From Caenispirillum bisanense (lineage in GTDB: Bacteria > Pseudomonadota > Alphaproteobacteria > Rhodospirillales > Rhodospirillaceae): a DNA stretch of 64,000 nucleotides. The stretch lies in NCBI RefSeq assembly GCF_039523075.1, contig NZ_BAAAEP010000026.1, positions 1 to 64,000 on the forward strand, read 5' to 3'. How positions within the stretch are numbered: the first letter of the stretch is position 1; each line of letters opens with the position of its first letter. The notes under the pieces are model-generated. The model ran no database searches and had not been told where the DNA came from. It worked only from the letters and a program-made list of their open reading frames with translations. Of the stretch, positions 9,179 through 17,416 are shown piece by piece. The position numbers and the translations under genes are program-made.

Positions 9179-9670
9179 TCAGTTGGCCGAGGTCGTCGTC
9201 GCCTTCACCGGCTCCACCCCGTCCACCGACCGGCCGAGCTTCTGCTTCCACTCGGGGTCCTGGCGGGCGAGGGCGTCGGCCACTTCCGGCGGCATGTAGT
9301 TCTCGTCATGCTTGGCCAGCACTTCGGTGGCAATGAACACGCCGTCGGGGTTGAGGCGGCCTTCCGCCACCACGCCCTGGCCCTCGCGGAACAGGTCGGG
9401 CAGGAGGCCGGTGAAGCTGACCGGGGTGGAGGCGGCGTAGTCGGTGACCTTGAAGCGGATGGTGTCGCCGGCCTTCTCCACCGTGCCTTCCTCCACCATG
9501 CCGCCGAGGCGGAAGCGCTGGTCGGCGGCCAGCGTCTTTTCCTGCAGGTCGGACGGGCTGTAGAAGAACACCAGGTTGTCCTGGAAGGCGGTCATCACCA
9601 GGGCGGCGGCGGCAAACAGCATGGTCATGCCGGCACCGACGAAGTAAAGGCGACGCTTCTTGCGGGTCAT
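9179..9670 (-). CDS. ccmE: Periplasmic haem chaperone CcmE
   Basis: A 163-residue protein with an N-terminal membrane anchor (about residues 8-29) and an OB-fold periplasmic domain. The covalent haem-binding histidine is His121 in the conserved LAKHDENYMPPEV. CcmE receives haem from CcmC and passes it to CcmF. The start ATG overlaps the ccmD stop as ATGA. Confidence 0.96.
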   Translation of the reverse strand: MTRKKRRLYFVGAGMTMLFAAAALVMTAFQDNLVFFYSPSDLQEKTLAADQRFRLGGMVEEGTVEKAGDTIRFKVTDYAASTPVSFTGLLPDLFREGQGVVAEGRLNPDGVFIATEVLAKHDENYMPPEVADALARQDPEWKQKLGRSVDGVEPVKATTTSAN

Positions 9671-9942
9671 CGGGTCTCTCCTGCGGCGCCGGCGGGGGTG
9701 CCGGCCGGCGCATCGCTGATATCGCCGGGCGCGGGGGCCATGGGGGCCTCGGCGCCGGCGGAAGCGCCGCGGTCACGGCGCGGACGGCGGCCGCGGGCCG
9801 CCTGCAACTGGGCCAGGCGCTGCTCGCTCGACTTCAGCAGCCGCCAGGTCGACGCGAACACCAGGCCGAGCACGATGGCCGCCACCCCGTAGGAGGGCCA
9901 GACGAAGCCGGCGTAGCCGCCCATGTCGAAGAAGTCCTGCAT
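9667..9942 (-). CDS. ccmD: Haem exporter accessory protein CcmD
   Basis: A 91-residue single-span protein. The first 45 residues (MQDFFDMGGYAGFVWPSYG, then a hydrophobic helix and a basic stretch) are the classical CcmD, which assists release of holo-CcmE from the CcmABC complex. The following 45 residues are Ala/Pro/Arg-rich and make it longer than the usual 50-70 residues. Position between ccmC and ccmE confirms identity. Confidence 0.9.
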   Translation of the reverse strand: MQDFFDMGGYAGFVWPSYGVAAIVLGLVFASTWRLLKSSEQRLAQLQAARGRRPRRDRGASAGAEAPMAPAPGDISDAPAGTPAGAAGETR

Positions 9943-10012
9943 CGTTGCGTTTCCGTTTCGGGTCGTCGGAAGCGCGGCTTCCCGCCAGGGGGCGCCGCAC
10001 CGGCCTGCCTTG

Positions 10013-10732
10013 TCAGCCCTGCACCTGGCTCATGGAGATGGCGCGCACCTTGGCCTCGGCGATCTCGCCGCGCATGCGCAGCAGCACGACGGTGATGTAG
10101 TAGGCCTTGAAGGCGAAGGCCATCAGCAGCAGCGGCAGCAGCATGGAGCCGTCGATGGAAGGCCCGTCCATGCGGATGACGCTGGCGGGCTGGTGCAGGG
10201 TGTTCCACCAGTCCACCGAGAACTTGATGATCGGCACGTTCACCACCCCCACCAGGGCCAGCACCGCCGCCGCCTTGAAGCCGCGCTGCGGGTCGTCGAA
10301 GGCGTTCATCAGCGCCATGTGGCCGAGGTAGAGGAAGAACAGGATCAGCATGCTGGTCAGGCGAGCGTCCCACACCCACCAGGTGCCCCACATGGGCTTG
10401 CCCCACAGGGCGCCGGTCGCCAGCGAGATGAAGGTGAAGGCCGCCCCCACCGGGCTTGACGCCTTGGCGAACAGATCGGCCAGCGGGTGCTTCCAGATCA
10501 GCGCCACGGCGCTCGCCACCGCCATGGAGGTGTAGCAGAACAGCGCCATCCACGCCGACGGCACATGCACGTACATGATGCGGACGGTGGCGCCCTGCTG
10601 ATAGTCGTCGGGCGAGCCGATCAGCGAGAAGTACAGCCCCGCCGCCAGCAGGATCGCCGTCAGCCCGGCGGCCCACGGAAGGATCGCGTTGGCGAGCTTG
10701 AGGAAGCGGTTGGGATTGGCGAAGCGATGCAT
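10013..10732 (-). CDS. ccmC: Haem export protein CcmC
   Basis: The 239-residue, six-helix protein carries the haem-handling motif WGTWWVWDARLTS (about residues 115-127) flanked by conserved histidines in YVHVPSAW and LGHMAL. It loads haem onto CcmE. The ATG at 10732 gives the family-typical start MHRFANPNRF; an in-frame GTG nine codons earlier has no ribosome-binding site. It is separated from ccmB by about 190 bases of apparently non-coding DNA, unusually wide for this operon. Confidence 0.95.
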   Translation of the reverse strand: MHRFANPNRFLKLANAILPWAAGLTAILLAAGLYFSLIGSPDDYQQGATVRIMYVHVPSAWMALFCYTSMAVASAVALIWKHPLADLFAKASSPVGAAFTFISLATGALWGKPMWGTWWVWDARLTSMLILFFLYLGHMALMNAFDDPQRGFKAAAVLALVGVVNVPIIKFSVDWWNTLHQPASVIRMDGPSIDGSMLLPLLLMAFAFKAYYITVVLLRMRGEIAEAKVRAISMSQVQG

Positions 10733-10921
10733 CCTGGTCTCTATCGACTCGCGCCGCACCGGGCGCGTGAACCGGACGGCGGCGCCGCCCGTTCGCTCTC
10801 CGCAGGCTGCCGGGGGAAGTCCCCAGCGGCCGTCGGGTTCCTTGCACAGACTTTTACGATGCGGGACTGAACGTCACCTTAACAATCGTCAAGAATCCGC
10901 CGTGCCCGACCGAAAGCCTCC

Positions 10922-11587
10922 TTATTCCACCGCCTGCCGCAGCGCCGCCGCCGTTGCCCACGGGCACAGCGCCGCCGCCCCCAGCAGGAAGCCGCCGAGG
11001 ATCAGCAGCTGGGCGCGCACCGGCAGGTCCATCACCGCCGCATCCACCGCCGACACCCCGAACACCAGAATGGGGATATAGAGCGGCAGCACCAGCAGCG
11101 ACAGCAGCACGCCGCCGCGCCTGGCGCCCAGCACCAGGCCGGCACCCACCGCGCCGATCAGGCTCAAGGTGGGAGTGCCCAGCAGGAACGCAAGCATCAG
11201 CACGCCGAAGCCGGCGGCGTTCATGTTCAGCAGCACCGCCAGCACCGGCGCCGCCACCAGCAGCGGCAGGCCGGTGGTCAGCCAGTGGGCCGTCACCTTG
11301 CCCAGCACCAGCATGGGCAGCGGCACCGGGCCGCGGGTCATGAGGTCGAGGCTGCCGTCCTCGTAATCCACCTGGAACAGGCGGTCGAGCGACAGCATGG
11401 AGGCGAGCAGCGCCGTCACCCACAGCACGCCGGCGGCGATGCGTTCCAGGATGCCCGGCTCCGGCCCGACGCCGAAGGGGAACAGCACCACCGTCAGCAC
11501 GAAGAAGGTGACCACCATCATGCTGTCGGAGCCCTGGCGGAGCGCCAGCCGCAAGTCGCGGCCGACGATGGCGAGGAAGCCGGTCAT
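10922..11587 (-). CDS. ccmB: Haem exporter membrane protein CcmB
   Basis: A 221-residue protein with six hydrophobic helices and the family signatures DYEDGSLDLM and GTPTLSLIGAVGAGL. It forms the membrane part of the CcmAB ABC complex that drives holo-CcmE release. The ATG at 11587 overlaps the ccmA stop as ATGA; the longer frame only adds non-homologous residues inside ccmA. Confidence 0.95.
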   Translation of the reverse strand: MTGFLAIVGRDLRLALRQGSDSMMVVTFFVLTVVLFPFGVGPEPGILERIAAGVLWVTALLASMLSLDRLFQVDYEDGSLDLMTRGPVPLPMLVLGKVTAHWLTTGLPLLVAAPVLAVLLNMNAAGFGVLMLAFLLGTPTLSLIGAVGAGLVLGARRGGVLLSLLVLPLYIPILVFGVSAVDAAVMDLPVRAQLLILGGFLLGAAALCPWATAAALRQAVE

Positions 11588-12309
11588 GGCCGCACCCCCG
11601 CCGTCCACGGCTCGCCCTCGGCGGTGGCCATTTCGGCATCGAAACCGGACCAGTCCATGGGCACGGCGAAATCATCCATCTGCAGCACCCTGGCACCGGG
11701 CAGGGCGACATCCGTGTGGGTCGACAGCACCACCATGCCGCCGCGCGCCCGGTGGGCGTCGAGCAGCCGTTCCACCACCGCAACGGTGGCGCGGTCGAGC
11801 GCCGTCGTCGGCTCGTCCAGCAGCCACAGGGGGGCCGGCGCCGCCAGCAGGCGGGCGAGGTTGACGCGCCGCTTCTGCCCCGCCGACAGCCAGCGGCCGG
11901 GTACTTCCAGCAGGTGGGGGATGGTGAAGGCCTCCAGCGCGGCGCGCACCGTCGCCTCCGACCCGTCGCCGTTCCACAGCCGCGACCAGAAGGCGACGTT
12001 CTCGCGCACCGACAGCACCGGCTTGATGGCGTCGTGGTGGCCGATGTAGCGGCTGCGGCCGCCGTGCGCCTCGGGGTCGTCGGCGAGCGGCACCCCGCCC
12101 CAGGTCAGCGTGCCGGCGGTCGGCCGCAGCAGGCCGGCCATCAGCCGCAGCAGGCTCGACTTGCCGCTGCCGTTGGGGCCGAGCAGCAGGATGGCCTCGC
12201 CCGGCGCCAGGGAGAAGTCGAGGTCGGCGAAGACGATACGCTCGCCGCGGATGCACACGAGGCCGCTGCCTGCGAACTCCGCCGCGTCGGTGTAGGCTTG
12301 GTCGGTCAT
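11584..12309 (-). CDS. ccmA: Haem exporter ATP-binding protein CcmA
   Basis: A 241-residue ABC ATPase with Walker A GPNGSGKS (residues 44-51), signature LSAGQ (141-145) and Walker B LWLLDEP (161-167). It powers the CcmABCD complex. The ATG at 12309 fits the family start; the 56 extra residues of the open frame are Pro/Arg-rich and unlike CcmA. It is the first gene of the ccmABCDEFGHI run, so the operon promoter should lie in the upstream 270 bases. Confidence 0.95.
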   Translation of the reverse strand: MTDQAYTDAAEFAGSGLVCIRGERIVFADLDFSLAPGEAILLLGPNGSGKSSLLRLMAGLLRPTAGTLTWGGVPLADDPEAHGGRSRYIGHHDAIKPVLSVRENVAFWSRLWNGDGSEATVRAALEAFTIPHLLEVPGRWLSAGQKRRVNLARLLAAPAPLWLLDEPTTALDRATVAVVERLLDAHRARGGMVVLSTHTDVALPGARVLQMDDFAVPMDWSGFDAEMATAEGEPWTAGVRP

Positions 12310-12450
12310 GGGGCGGGAGGATAGGAGAGCCGGCGGCCGATGTCGCGGGGAAAAGTGCGGCGTTTTCACCGCCATCACCGCCCCGCCGGTCACAGCGAGC
12401 GGCCGGCGCGGAGGGGGGATCGGGCGCGCCGGCCGCCAGGCTGCGGTCTG

Positions 12451-12476
12451 TGGCCGGTCATGGGGCAAACCGGCCA
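12451..12476. other. Inverted repeat upstream of ccmA
   Basis: TGGCCGGT (12451-12458) and ACCGGCCA (12469-12476) form a perfect 8-bp inverted repeat with a 10-bp spacer, in the intergenic DNA 140 bases upstream of the ccmA start. It could be an operator or the tail hairpin of the upstream kinase gene. No T-tract follows. The surrounding 12310-12575 shows no coding sequence I can support. Confidence 0.35.
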
Positions 12477-12575
12477 TGGGGTCCGGGGGAGGACCTGAAG
12501 CCGACTCTCGCCCGCAAATGTGGCCTCAATAAGGAGACCCCGTGGCAGGAAGGGGGTATTTCCCTGAACTCGCCG

Positions 12576-13994
12576 TCATGTGGCGTCCATGGTGGGCAGC
12601 GTCAGGCGGAAAACCGTGCCGCCGGGGCCGCTGGCATCCAGCACCAGATCCCCACCCAGGGCCTGGGCGATCTCCCGCGCGATGGGCAGGCCGAGGCCGG
12701 TGCCGCCGACCCGGGCGGAGCCGGAGAACGGCTGGAACAGGTTGTCGCGCGCCCGCGGCGGCAGGCCGGGCCCGTCGTCGGCCACCGTCACCGCCACCAG
12801 ACGCCCGGTGGCGGCCCCTGCGCCGCCGGGGGCGGGCGCGGCGGCGCTCACGGTGATGTGACCGGCGCCAGCCTCGGCGGCGTTGCGGATCAGGTTCTCG
12901 AACACCCGCGGCAGCTGGCAGGCATCGGCCAGCACCGTCAGCCCGTCGGGCACCGCCACCGTCACCGTCGCCGGACCGGCGGCGGCCGCCGCCTCCGCCG
13001 CCGCCGTCACCACCGCCGCCAGGGCCACCGGCTCGTGCCGCACGTCGGGCGGGCCTTCCTTGGCGAAGCTGAGGGTGCGGCTGCACAGGTGGACGGCGCG
13101 GTCGAGGGCGCGGGCGATGCCGGCGGTGACGTGCTTGATCTCCGGGTCGGCGGCAGTGGCCTCCAGCCGGTCGCTTTCCAGCAGCGCCGCCGACAGCACC
13201 CCCTTGAGGTCGTGGCTGATCTTGCTCACCGCCGTGCCCACCGCCGCCAGCCGCGCCTGCTGGGCGAGGGCGGCGCGCAGGTCGGTCTGCATAGCGGCCA
13301 AGGCCCGTTCCGCCACCCCCACCTCGTCGCGGCGCCGACTCGGCCGCAGCACCCGCGCCGGGTCTTCCGGCGCCCGGCGGAAGGCGGCCATGGTGGCCGC
13401 CAGCCGCAGGATCGGCCGCACCAGCCACAGGTGCAGGGTGACGTAGACCAGCGTCGCCGTGACCAGCGAGATGATGAGGCTGAGGATCAGGATGCGCTTG
13501 CCGTAGGCCAGCATCTCCCGCCGCATGGGCGCCTCGTCCAGCGACACCGCCAGCACCACCTCGGGGTCTTTCGGGCTTTCGCCGATGACGCCGATCAGCC
13601 GGTTGTCTGTGCGCACCAGCGCCGCCAGCCCGTCGCCCAGCAGGGTGAGGAAGCCGGCCCCCTGGAGGTCGAACAGGATGTCCAGCTGCGGCGGGTCTTC
13701 CCCCAGCATCAGCTGCGGCCGGTTGGGGCGCCAGGCAGTCATGCCGCGGGCGCCGGCGTGGTGCAGCAGGCGCATCTGCAGCCGCTCGTCGACCATGCCG
13801 TCGGCCGTTGCCTCCAGCGCCAGCAGGGCGAGGTGCGCCTGGGCCAGCCGCTCGTTGAGGTATTCGTGGCGATAGCGGCCGATGGAGGGGGCGAAGATCA
13901 TCACCTCCGCCAGCATGACGAACAGCACGGTCAGCACCAGCAGCCGCGCCGACAGGCTGCGGTGGACGGGGGGCGGGGCGGAGGTTTCAGGCAC
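12576..13994 (-). CDS. Sensor histidine kinase (HAMP, HisKA-like, HATPase)
   Basis: A membrane histidine kinase of about 472 residues. Two hydrophobic helices (near residues 17-37 and 168-190) bracket a periplasmic sensor domain, followed by a HAMP linker, an H-box KISHDLKG with the phospho-accepting His near residue 260, an N-box NLIRNAAEAG and the G-boxes DDGPGLPP and GTGLGLPIA. The GTG at 13994 is chosen because AGGGAG lies 7 bases upstream; a GTG at 14021 is also possible. No response regulator is adjacent. The upstream oxidoreductase ends within 30 bases, so the kinase is probably co-transcribed with it. Confidence 0.88.
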   Translation of the reverse strand: MPETSAPPPVHRSLSARLLVLTVLFVMLAEVMIFAPSIGRYRHEYLNERLAQAHLALLALEATADGMVDERLQMRLLHHAGARGMTAWRPNRPQLMLGEDPPQLDILFDLQGAGFLTLLGDGLAALVRTDNRLIGVIGESPKDPEVVLAVSLDEAPMRREMLAYGKRILILSLIISLVTATLVYVTLHLWLVRPILRLAATMAAFRRAPEDPARVLRPSRRRDEVGVAERALAAMQTDLRAALAQQARLAAVGTAVSKISHDLKGVLSAALLESDRLEATAADPEIKHVTAGIARALDRAVHLCSRTLSFAKEGPPDVRHEPVALAAVVTAAAEAAAAAGPATVTVAVPDGLTVLADACQLPRVFENLIRNAAEAGAGHITVSAAAPAPGGAGAATGRLVAVTVADDGPGLPPRARDNLFQPFSGSARVGGTGLGLPIAREIAQALGGDLVLDASGPGGTVFRLTLPTMDAT

Positions 13995-14022
13995 GGGCGG
14001 GCTCCCTGGTCGCAGCGCCACA

Positions 14023-15450
14023 CTACCCCAGCCGGGCCAGCAGGCGCACCAGCCGCCGCGTCGCCGGCCCGAACAGGGCAGGGGCCAGGAAGGCGCCGGC
14101 CGCGCGCTTGCCGGTTTCCGCCAGGGTGGGGTAGGGCAGCACCAGGTCGGCCACCGCCGTCACCCGCAGCCCCTGCGCCAGCGCCAGCACCCACGGCGCC
14201 AGCAGCTCGCCCGCCTGGGGCCCGACGATGCCGCAGCCGAGCACCCGGCCGCGGCGGTCGGTGACCAGCTTGAGCAGCCCCTCCGTCCGCCGCTCGGCGC
14301 GGGCACGGTCGTTGCCGGCGAAGGGCTCGACCAGGACGCGGATGCGGTCGCCGTGGCGGTCCCGCGCCGCCGCCTCGGTCAGGCCCACCTGCGCCAGTTC
14401 CGGGTCGCCGTAGGTCACCCACGGCATGCGGTCGTGGCGGGCGCGGGCCGGCAGGCGGAACAGGGCGTTGCGCAGCACGATGCCGGCGTCGTGGCCGGCG
14501 CGGTGGGTGAAGTAGGGCGGCCCGGCGCAGTCGCCGACCGCATAAACCCGCCGGTTGGAGGTGCGCAGGCGGGCGTCGGTGGCGATGCCGCGGCGCGGGT
14601 CGTGGTCGATGCCGGCGGCGTCGAGGCCGAGCCCCGCCACCGTCGGCGACCGCCCCGCCGCCACCAGCAGGTGCGAGCCGGCCAGCCGGCGGCCGTCCTC
14701 CAGCACCAGCACCGGGCCGGGCTCCACCGCCACCGCGCGGGCGTGCTCGTGCAGGTCGAGGCCGTCGGCCACCAGGGCGGCCCGCACCACCGCCCGCAGG
14801 TCGGGATCATCCTTGGGCAGGATGGCGCCGCCGGTGGCCAGCGACACCGGTACCCCGAGGCCGAGGAAGGCCGATGCCATCTCCACCCCGATGGGACCGC
14901 CGCCGAGGATCACCAGCCGCTCCGGCGCCTCGCGCAGGGTGAACAGCGACTCGTTGGTCAGCACCGGCACCGCCGCCAGCCCCGGCAGGTCGGGCAGGGT
15001 GGGGCGGGAGCCGGTGGCGAGCACCGTGCGGCGCGGCCGCACCACCGTCTCGCCCACCTGCAGCCGGCGGGCGTCGAGGAAACGGGCCGGCGCCCGCAGC
15101 ACGGTGCAGCCCAGCGACTCGAAGCGGGCCTGGCTGTCGTGCGGCGCGATGGCGGCGATCACGGCCTGCACATGCGCCATCACCGCCGGAAAATCCACCG
15201 CCACCGAGGTGCGCAGGCCGAAGCCGCCGGCCTGCCGCGCCGCCCGCGCCGCCCCGGCGGCGGCCAGCAGCGCCTTGGACGGCACGCAGCCGGCGTTGAG
15301 GCAGTCGCCGCCCATCTCGCCGCGCTCCACCAGCACGACGGAGGCGCCCATCTGCACCGCCCCGGCCGCCACCGACAGGCCGCCCGAGCCGGCACCGATG
15401 ACGCAGAGGTCGGGGCAGAGGTCGGGGGTGAGCGGGCTGTCAGCGGTCAT
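14023..15450 (-). CDS. FAD-dependent pyridine nucleotide-disulfide oxidoreductase, mercuric-reductase-like
   Basis: The 475-residue product has an FAD-binding GAGSGG near residue 19, the redox-active disulfide GGDCLNAGCVPSK, an NAD(P)-binding GGGPIGVE and the second FAD motif YAVGDCAG. It belongs to the class I flavin disulfide reductases beside dihydrolipoamide dehydrogenase and MerA. The C-terminal motif, usually HxHPTxxE with a catalytic histidine, reads LPYPTLAE: tyrosine replaces the histidine. There is no N-terminal mercury-binding domain. It overlaps the VTT-protein gene by 11 bases. Substrate unknown. Confidence 0.87.
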   Translation of the reverse strand: MTADSPLTPDLCPDLCVIGAGSGGLSVAAGAVQMGASVVLVERGEMGGDCLNAGCVPSKALLAAAGAARAARQAGGFGLRTSVAVDFPAVMAHVQAVIAAIAPHDSQARFESLGCTVLRAPARFLDARRLQVGETVVRPRRTVLATGSRPTLPDLPGLAAVPVLTNESLFTLREAPERLVILGGGPIGVEMASAFLGLGVPVSLATGGAILPKDDPDLRAVVRAALVADGLDLHEHARAVAVEPGPVLVLEDGRRLAGSHLLVAAGRSPTVAGLGLDAAGIDHDPRRGIATDARLRTSNRRVYAVGDCAGPPYFTHRAGHDAGIVLRNALFRLPARARHDRMPWVTYGDPELAQVGLTEAAARDRHGDRIRVLVEPFAGNDRARAERRTEGLLKLVTDRRGRVLGCGIVGPQAGELLAPWVLALAQGLRVTAVADLVLPYPTLAETGKRAAGAFLAPALFGPATRRLVRLLARLG

Positions 15451-16210
15451 GGCGTGTCCTCCAGCGGCGCCACGCCACCGGCACCAGGGCCAGCAGCGCG
15501 AGGCCGAGCAGCGGCAGCAGGATCTCCGGCCGGCTCAGCAGCGACAGGTCCGGCCGGCCGCCGGCGGCGAACACGGCATCCAGGCCGTTGCCGACGCCGG
15601 CATAGACCACCGCCCCCGGAATGATGCCAAGAACGGTCGCCAGCACATAGGGCCGCAGCGGCACGCCCAGCAGCGCCGGCACCAGGTTCACCAGCCAGAA
15701 CGGAAACAGCGGCACCAGCCGCAGCACCAGCAGGTAGGAAAAGGCATCGCGGCGGAAGCCGTCCTCCATGCAGGCGAGGGCAGGGCCGGCGCGGCGGCGC
15801 CACGGCTCGCGCAGCAGGCTGCCGGCCAGCAGGAAGACGACCACGGCGCCGGCGGTGGCGCCGGCCACTGCCAGGGCGGCGCCGGCCACGGTGCCGAACA
15901 GGAAGCCGCCGGCCAGGGTCAGCCACACGGCGCCGGGCAGCGAGGCGGCGACGGCGGCGGCATAGGCGAGCACGAACAGCGCCGCCGCCAGCCCCCGCCG
16001 CGCCGCCACCCACTGCTGCAGGGCGTCGCGGTGCTCCCGCAGGGTCTCGAACGACAGCAGATCGGCCGCCCCGCCCAGCCACAGCGCCCCCACCACGGCC
16101 ACCGCGACGGCAGCCAGCAGCAGCCGGCGGCGGCGGGCGCGGCGGCGGCGGCGGGGCGACTCCGCAACGGGGGGCACGGCCGGCGGGGGGTCGCGGGGGC
16201 TGGTGGTCAT
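15440..16210 (-). CDS. TVP38/TMEM64 (VTT domain) membrane protein
   Basis: This 256-residue membrane protein belongs to the VTT/SNARE-associated (DedA-related) family. After a strongly basic cytosolic start it has a helix near residues 30-48 and the VTT core, with the re-entrant GAVWLTLAGGFLFG segment, then FRRDAFSYLLVLRLVPLFPFW and GIIPGAVVYAGVG. Family members are linked to lipid scrambling or transport. AAGGA lies before the ATG. The gene overlaps the downstream oxidoreductase by 11 bases. Confidence 0.88.
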   Translation of the reverse strand: MTTSPRDPPPAVPPVAESPRRRRRARRRRLLLAAVAVAVVGALWLGGAADLLSFETLREHRDALQQWVAARRGLAAALFVLAYAAAVAASLPGAVWLTLAGGFLFGTVAGAALAVAGATAGAVVVFLLAGSLLREPWRRRAGPALACMEDGFRRDAFSYLLVLRLVPLFPFWLVNLVPALLGVPLRPYVLATVLGIIPGAVVYAGVGNGLDAVFAAGGRPDLSLLSRPEILLPLLGLALLALVPVAWRRWRTRHDR

Positions 16211-16317
16211 GGTCCTTCCGGCCTATCATCCGGGCCGGGCGCCGTCCACTGACGTTGCCGTGAAGGCAGCGGCGGGCGCTTTCCGCCGCCTGCCGCACGC
16301 GCCGGGCCGCGCGGCTG

Positions 16318-16347
16318 TTGACTTCCGCTGGCGGATAAGGGTATACG
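16318..16347 (+). promoter_or_regulatory. Sigma70-type promoter of the rpmH-rnpA-yidD-yidC-engB operon
   Basis: TTGACT (16318-16323) and TATACG (16342-16347) are separated by 18 bases, about 115 bases upstream of rpmH. This is the best -35/-10 match in the divergent region between the VTT gene and rpmH. Confidence 0.65.
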
Positions 16348-16462
16348 GCCCCCTTCCTCGCGGAGACTCGCCGGTGCGGCCCGTGGAGGACCCAGTTCCG
16401 AGACGATGTCCAGGCGCCGCCCGCCCGTGAGGCCGCGCGCCGCCCGTAGATGGAGAGTAACC

Positions 16463-16597
16463 GTGAAGCGCACGTACCAGCCGAGCCGCCTTGTCCGCAA
16501 GCGCCGTCATGGCTTCCGGTCCCGCATGGCCACCGTGGGCGGCCGTCGCGTGATCAATTCCCGCCGTGCCAAGGGCCGCAAGCGCCTCAGCGCCTGA
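16463..16597 (+). CDS. rpmH: 50S ribosomal protein L34
   Basis: The 44-residue basic protein MKRTYQPSRLVRKRRHGF... is L34 by its highly conserved sequence, down to the GRRVINSRRAKGRKRLSA end. It starts at GTG 16463 with GGAGAG 5 bases upstream; the longer open frame is not L34. First gene of the ribosome/RNase P/membrane-insertase cluster. Confidence 0.97.
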   Translation: MKRTYQPSRLVRKRRHGFRSRMATVGGRRVINSRRAKGRKRLSA

Positions 16598-16616
16598 GTG
16601 CGGCGCGGGTAGTCCC

Positions 16617-17045
16617 GTGGGGGGCGCTCCCGCGCGGCTGAAGACCAGACGCGATTTCCTGCGCGTCGCCGGCACCCGCCGCAAGTGGGTGACGCCGGGC
16701 TTCATCCTGCAGATCGCGCCCCAGCCCGCCGCACCACAGGAAGCCGCTGGTCCGGCTTCCGCCCGCGACAGCGACACCGCCGGCCTGCGCGTCGGCTTCA
16801 CCACCAGCCGCAAGGTCGGCAACGCGGTGAAGCGGAACCGGGCGCGGCGGCGTTTGCGCGCCGTCGCCGACCAGATCCTGCCGCAGTACGCCCAGCCCGG
16901 CTTCGACTACGTGCTGATCGGTCGCGCCGATGCGACGGTTTCGTTGCCGTTCGATCAGATGTTGCATGATCTGCGGTGGGCGCTTAAACGTCTGGGGGCC
17001 CTGCGCGGCCACGACGGCAACGGGAACAAGGTCGATGCCCCATGA
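16617..17045 (+). CDS. rnpA: Ribonuclease P protein component
   Basis: The 142-residue basic protein pairs with RNase P RNA to process tRNA 5' ends. Family landmarks are RLKTRRDFLRVAGTRRKWV near the start, the signature GNAVKRNRARRRLR, and a C-terminal FDYVLIGRADA strand. An insert of about 20 Ala/Pro-rich residues lies between the first strand and GLRVGFTTSRKVG. The GTG at 16617, 20 bases after rpmH, gives the family-sized protein; a start inside rpmH would add unrelated residues. Its stop overlaps the yidD start. Confidence 0.93.
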   Translation: MGGAPARLKTRRDFLRVAGTRRKWVTPGFILQIAPQPAAPQEAAGPASARDSDTAGLRVGFTTSRKVGNAVKRNRARRRLRAVADQILPQYAQPGFDYVLIGRADATVSLPFDQMLHDLRWALKRLGALRGHDGNGNKVDAP

Positions 17046-17368
17046 CCATCGCTAGCGGCATCCTGCGCGGACTGGTGCGCGGCTACCAGCTCGTGCTGTC
17101 CCCCCTGTTTCCGCCCGCCTGCAAGCATTCGCCCACCTGCTCCCACTACGCCATGGAGGCGCTGTCGGTGCATGGGCCGGTGAAGGGTACCGCCCTTGCC
17201 GTGTGGCGGGTGCTGCGCTGCAATCCCTTCTCCGCCGGCGGCTACGATCCGGTGCCGGGCACCGACCCGGAGCACGACGCCCGCCGCCGCACCGGCACCA
17301 GGACCGGCACCGCCCGCAGCGGCGGCTGCGGTTGCGGTGACGCTTCCCACCACCATCCTGTTCCCTGA
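17042..17368 (+). CDS. yidD: Membrane protein insertion efficiency factor YidD
   Basis: The 108-residue protein shows the YidD signature LSPLFPPACKHSPTCSHYA, with its three conserved cysteines, plus WRVLRCNPFSAGGYDPVP. It helps YidC-dependent insertion. The tail beyond residue 80 is Arg/Gly/His-rich and variable. The ATG overlaps the rnpA stop as ATGA and yidC follows within 50 bases. Confidence 0.94.
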   Translation: MTIASGILRGLVRGYQLVLSPLFPPACKHSPTCSHYAMEALSVHGPVKGTALAVWRVLRCNPFSAGGYDPVPGTDPEHDARRRTGTRTGTARSGGCGCGDASHHHPVP

Positions 17369-17416
17369 CCTACACGCCGGACGCGGACGCTTCGGTCGAA
17401 CGGAAGAAACGGACCC

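Noticed and set aside
12542..12856. Plus-strand ORF with AAGGAG before a GTG start
   Set aside because: The ribosome-binding site looks good, but the Arg/Pro-rich product is antisense to the conserved kinase domain.
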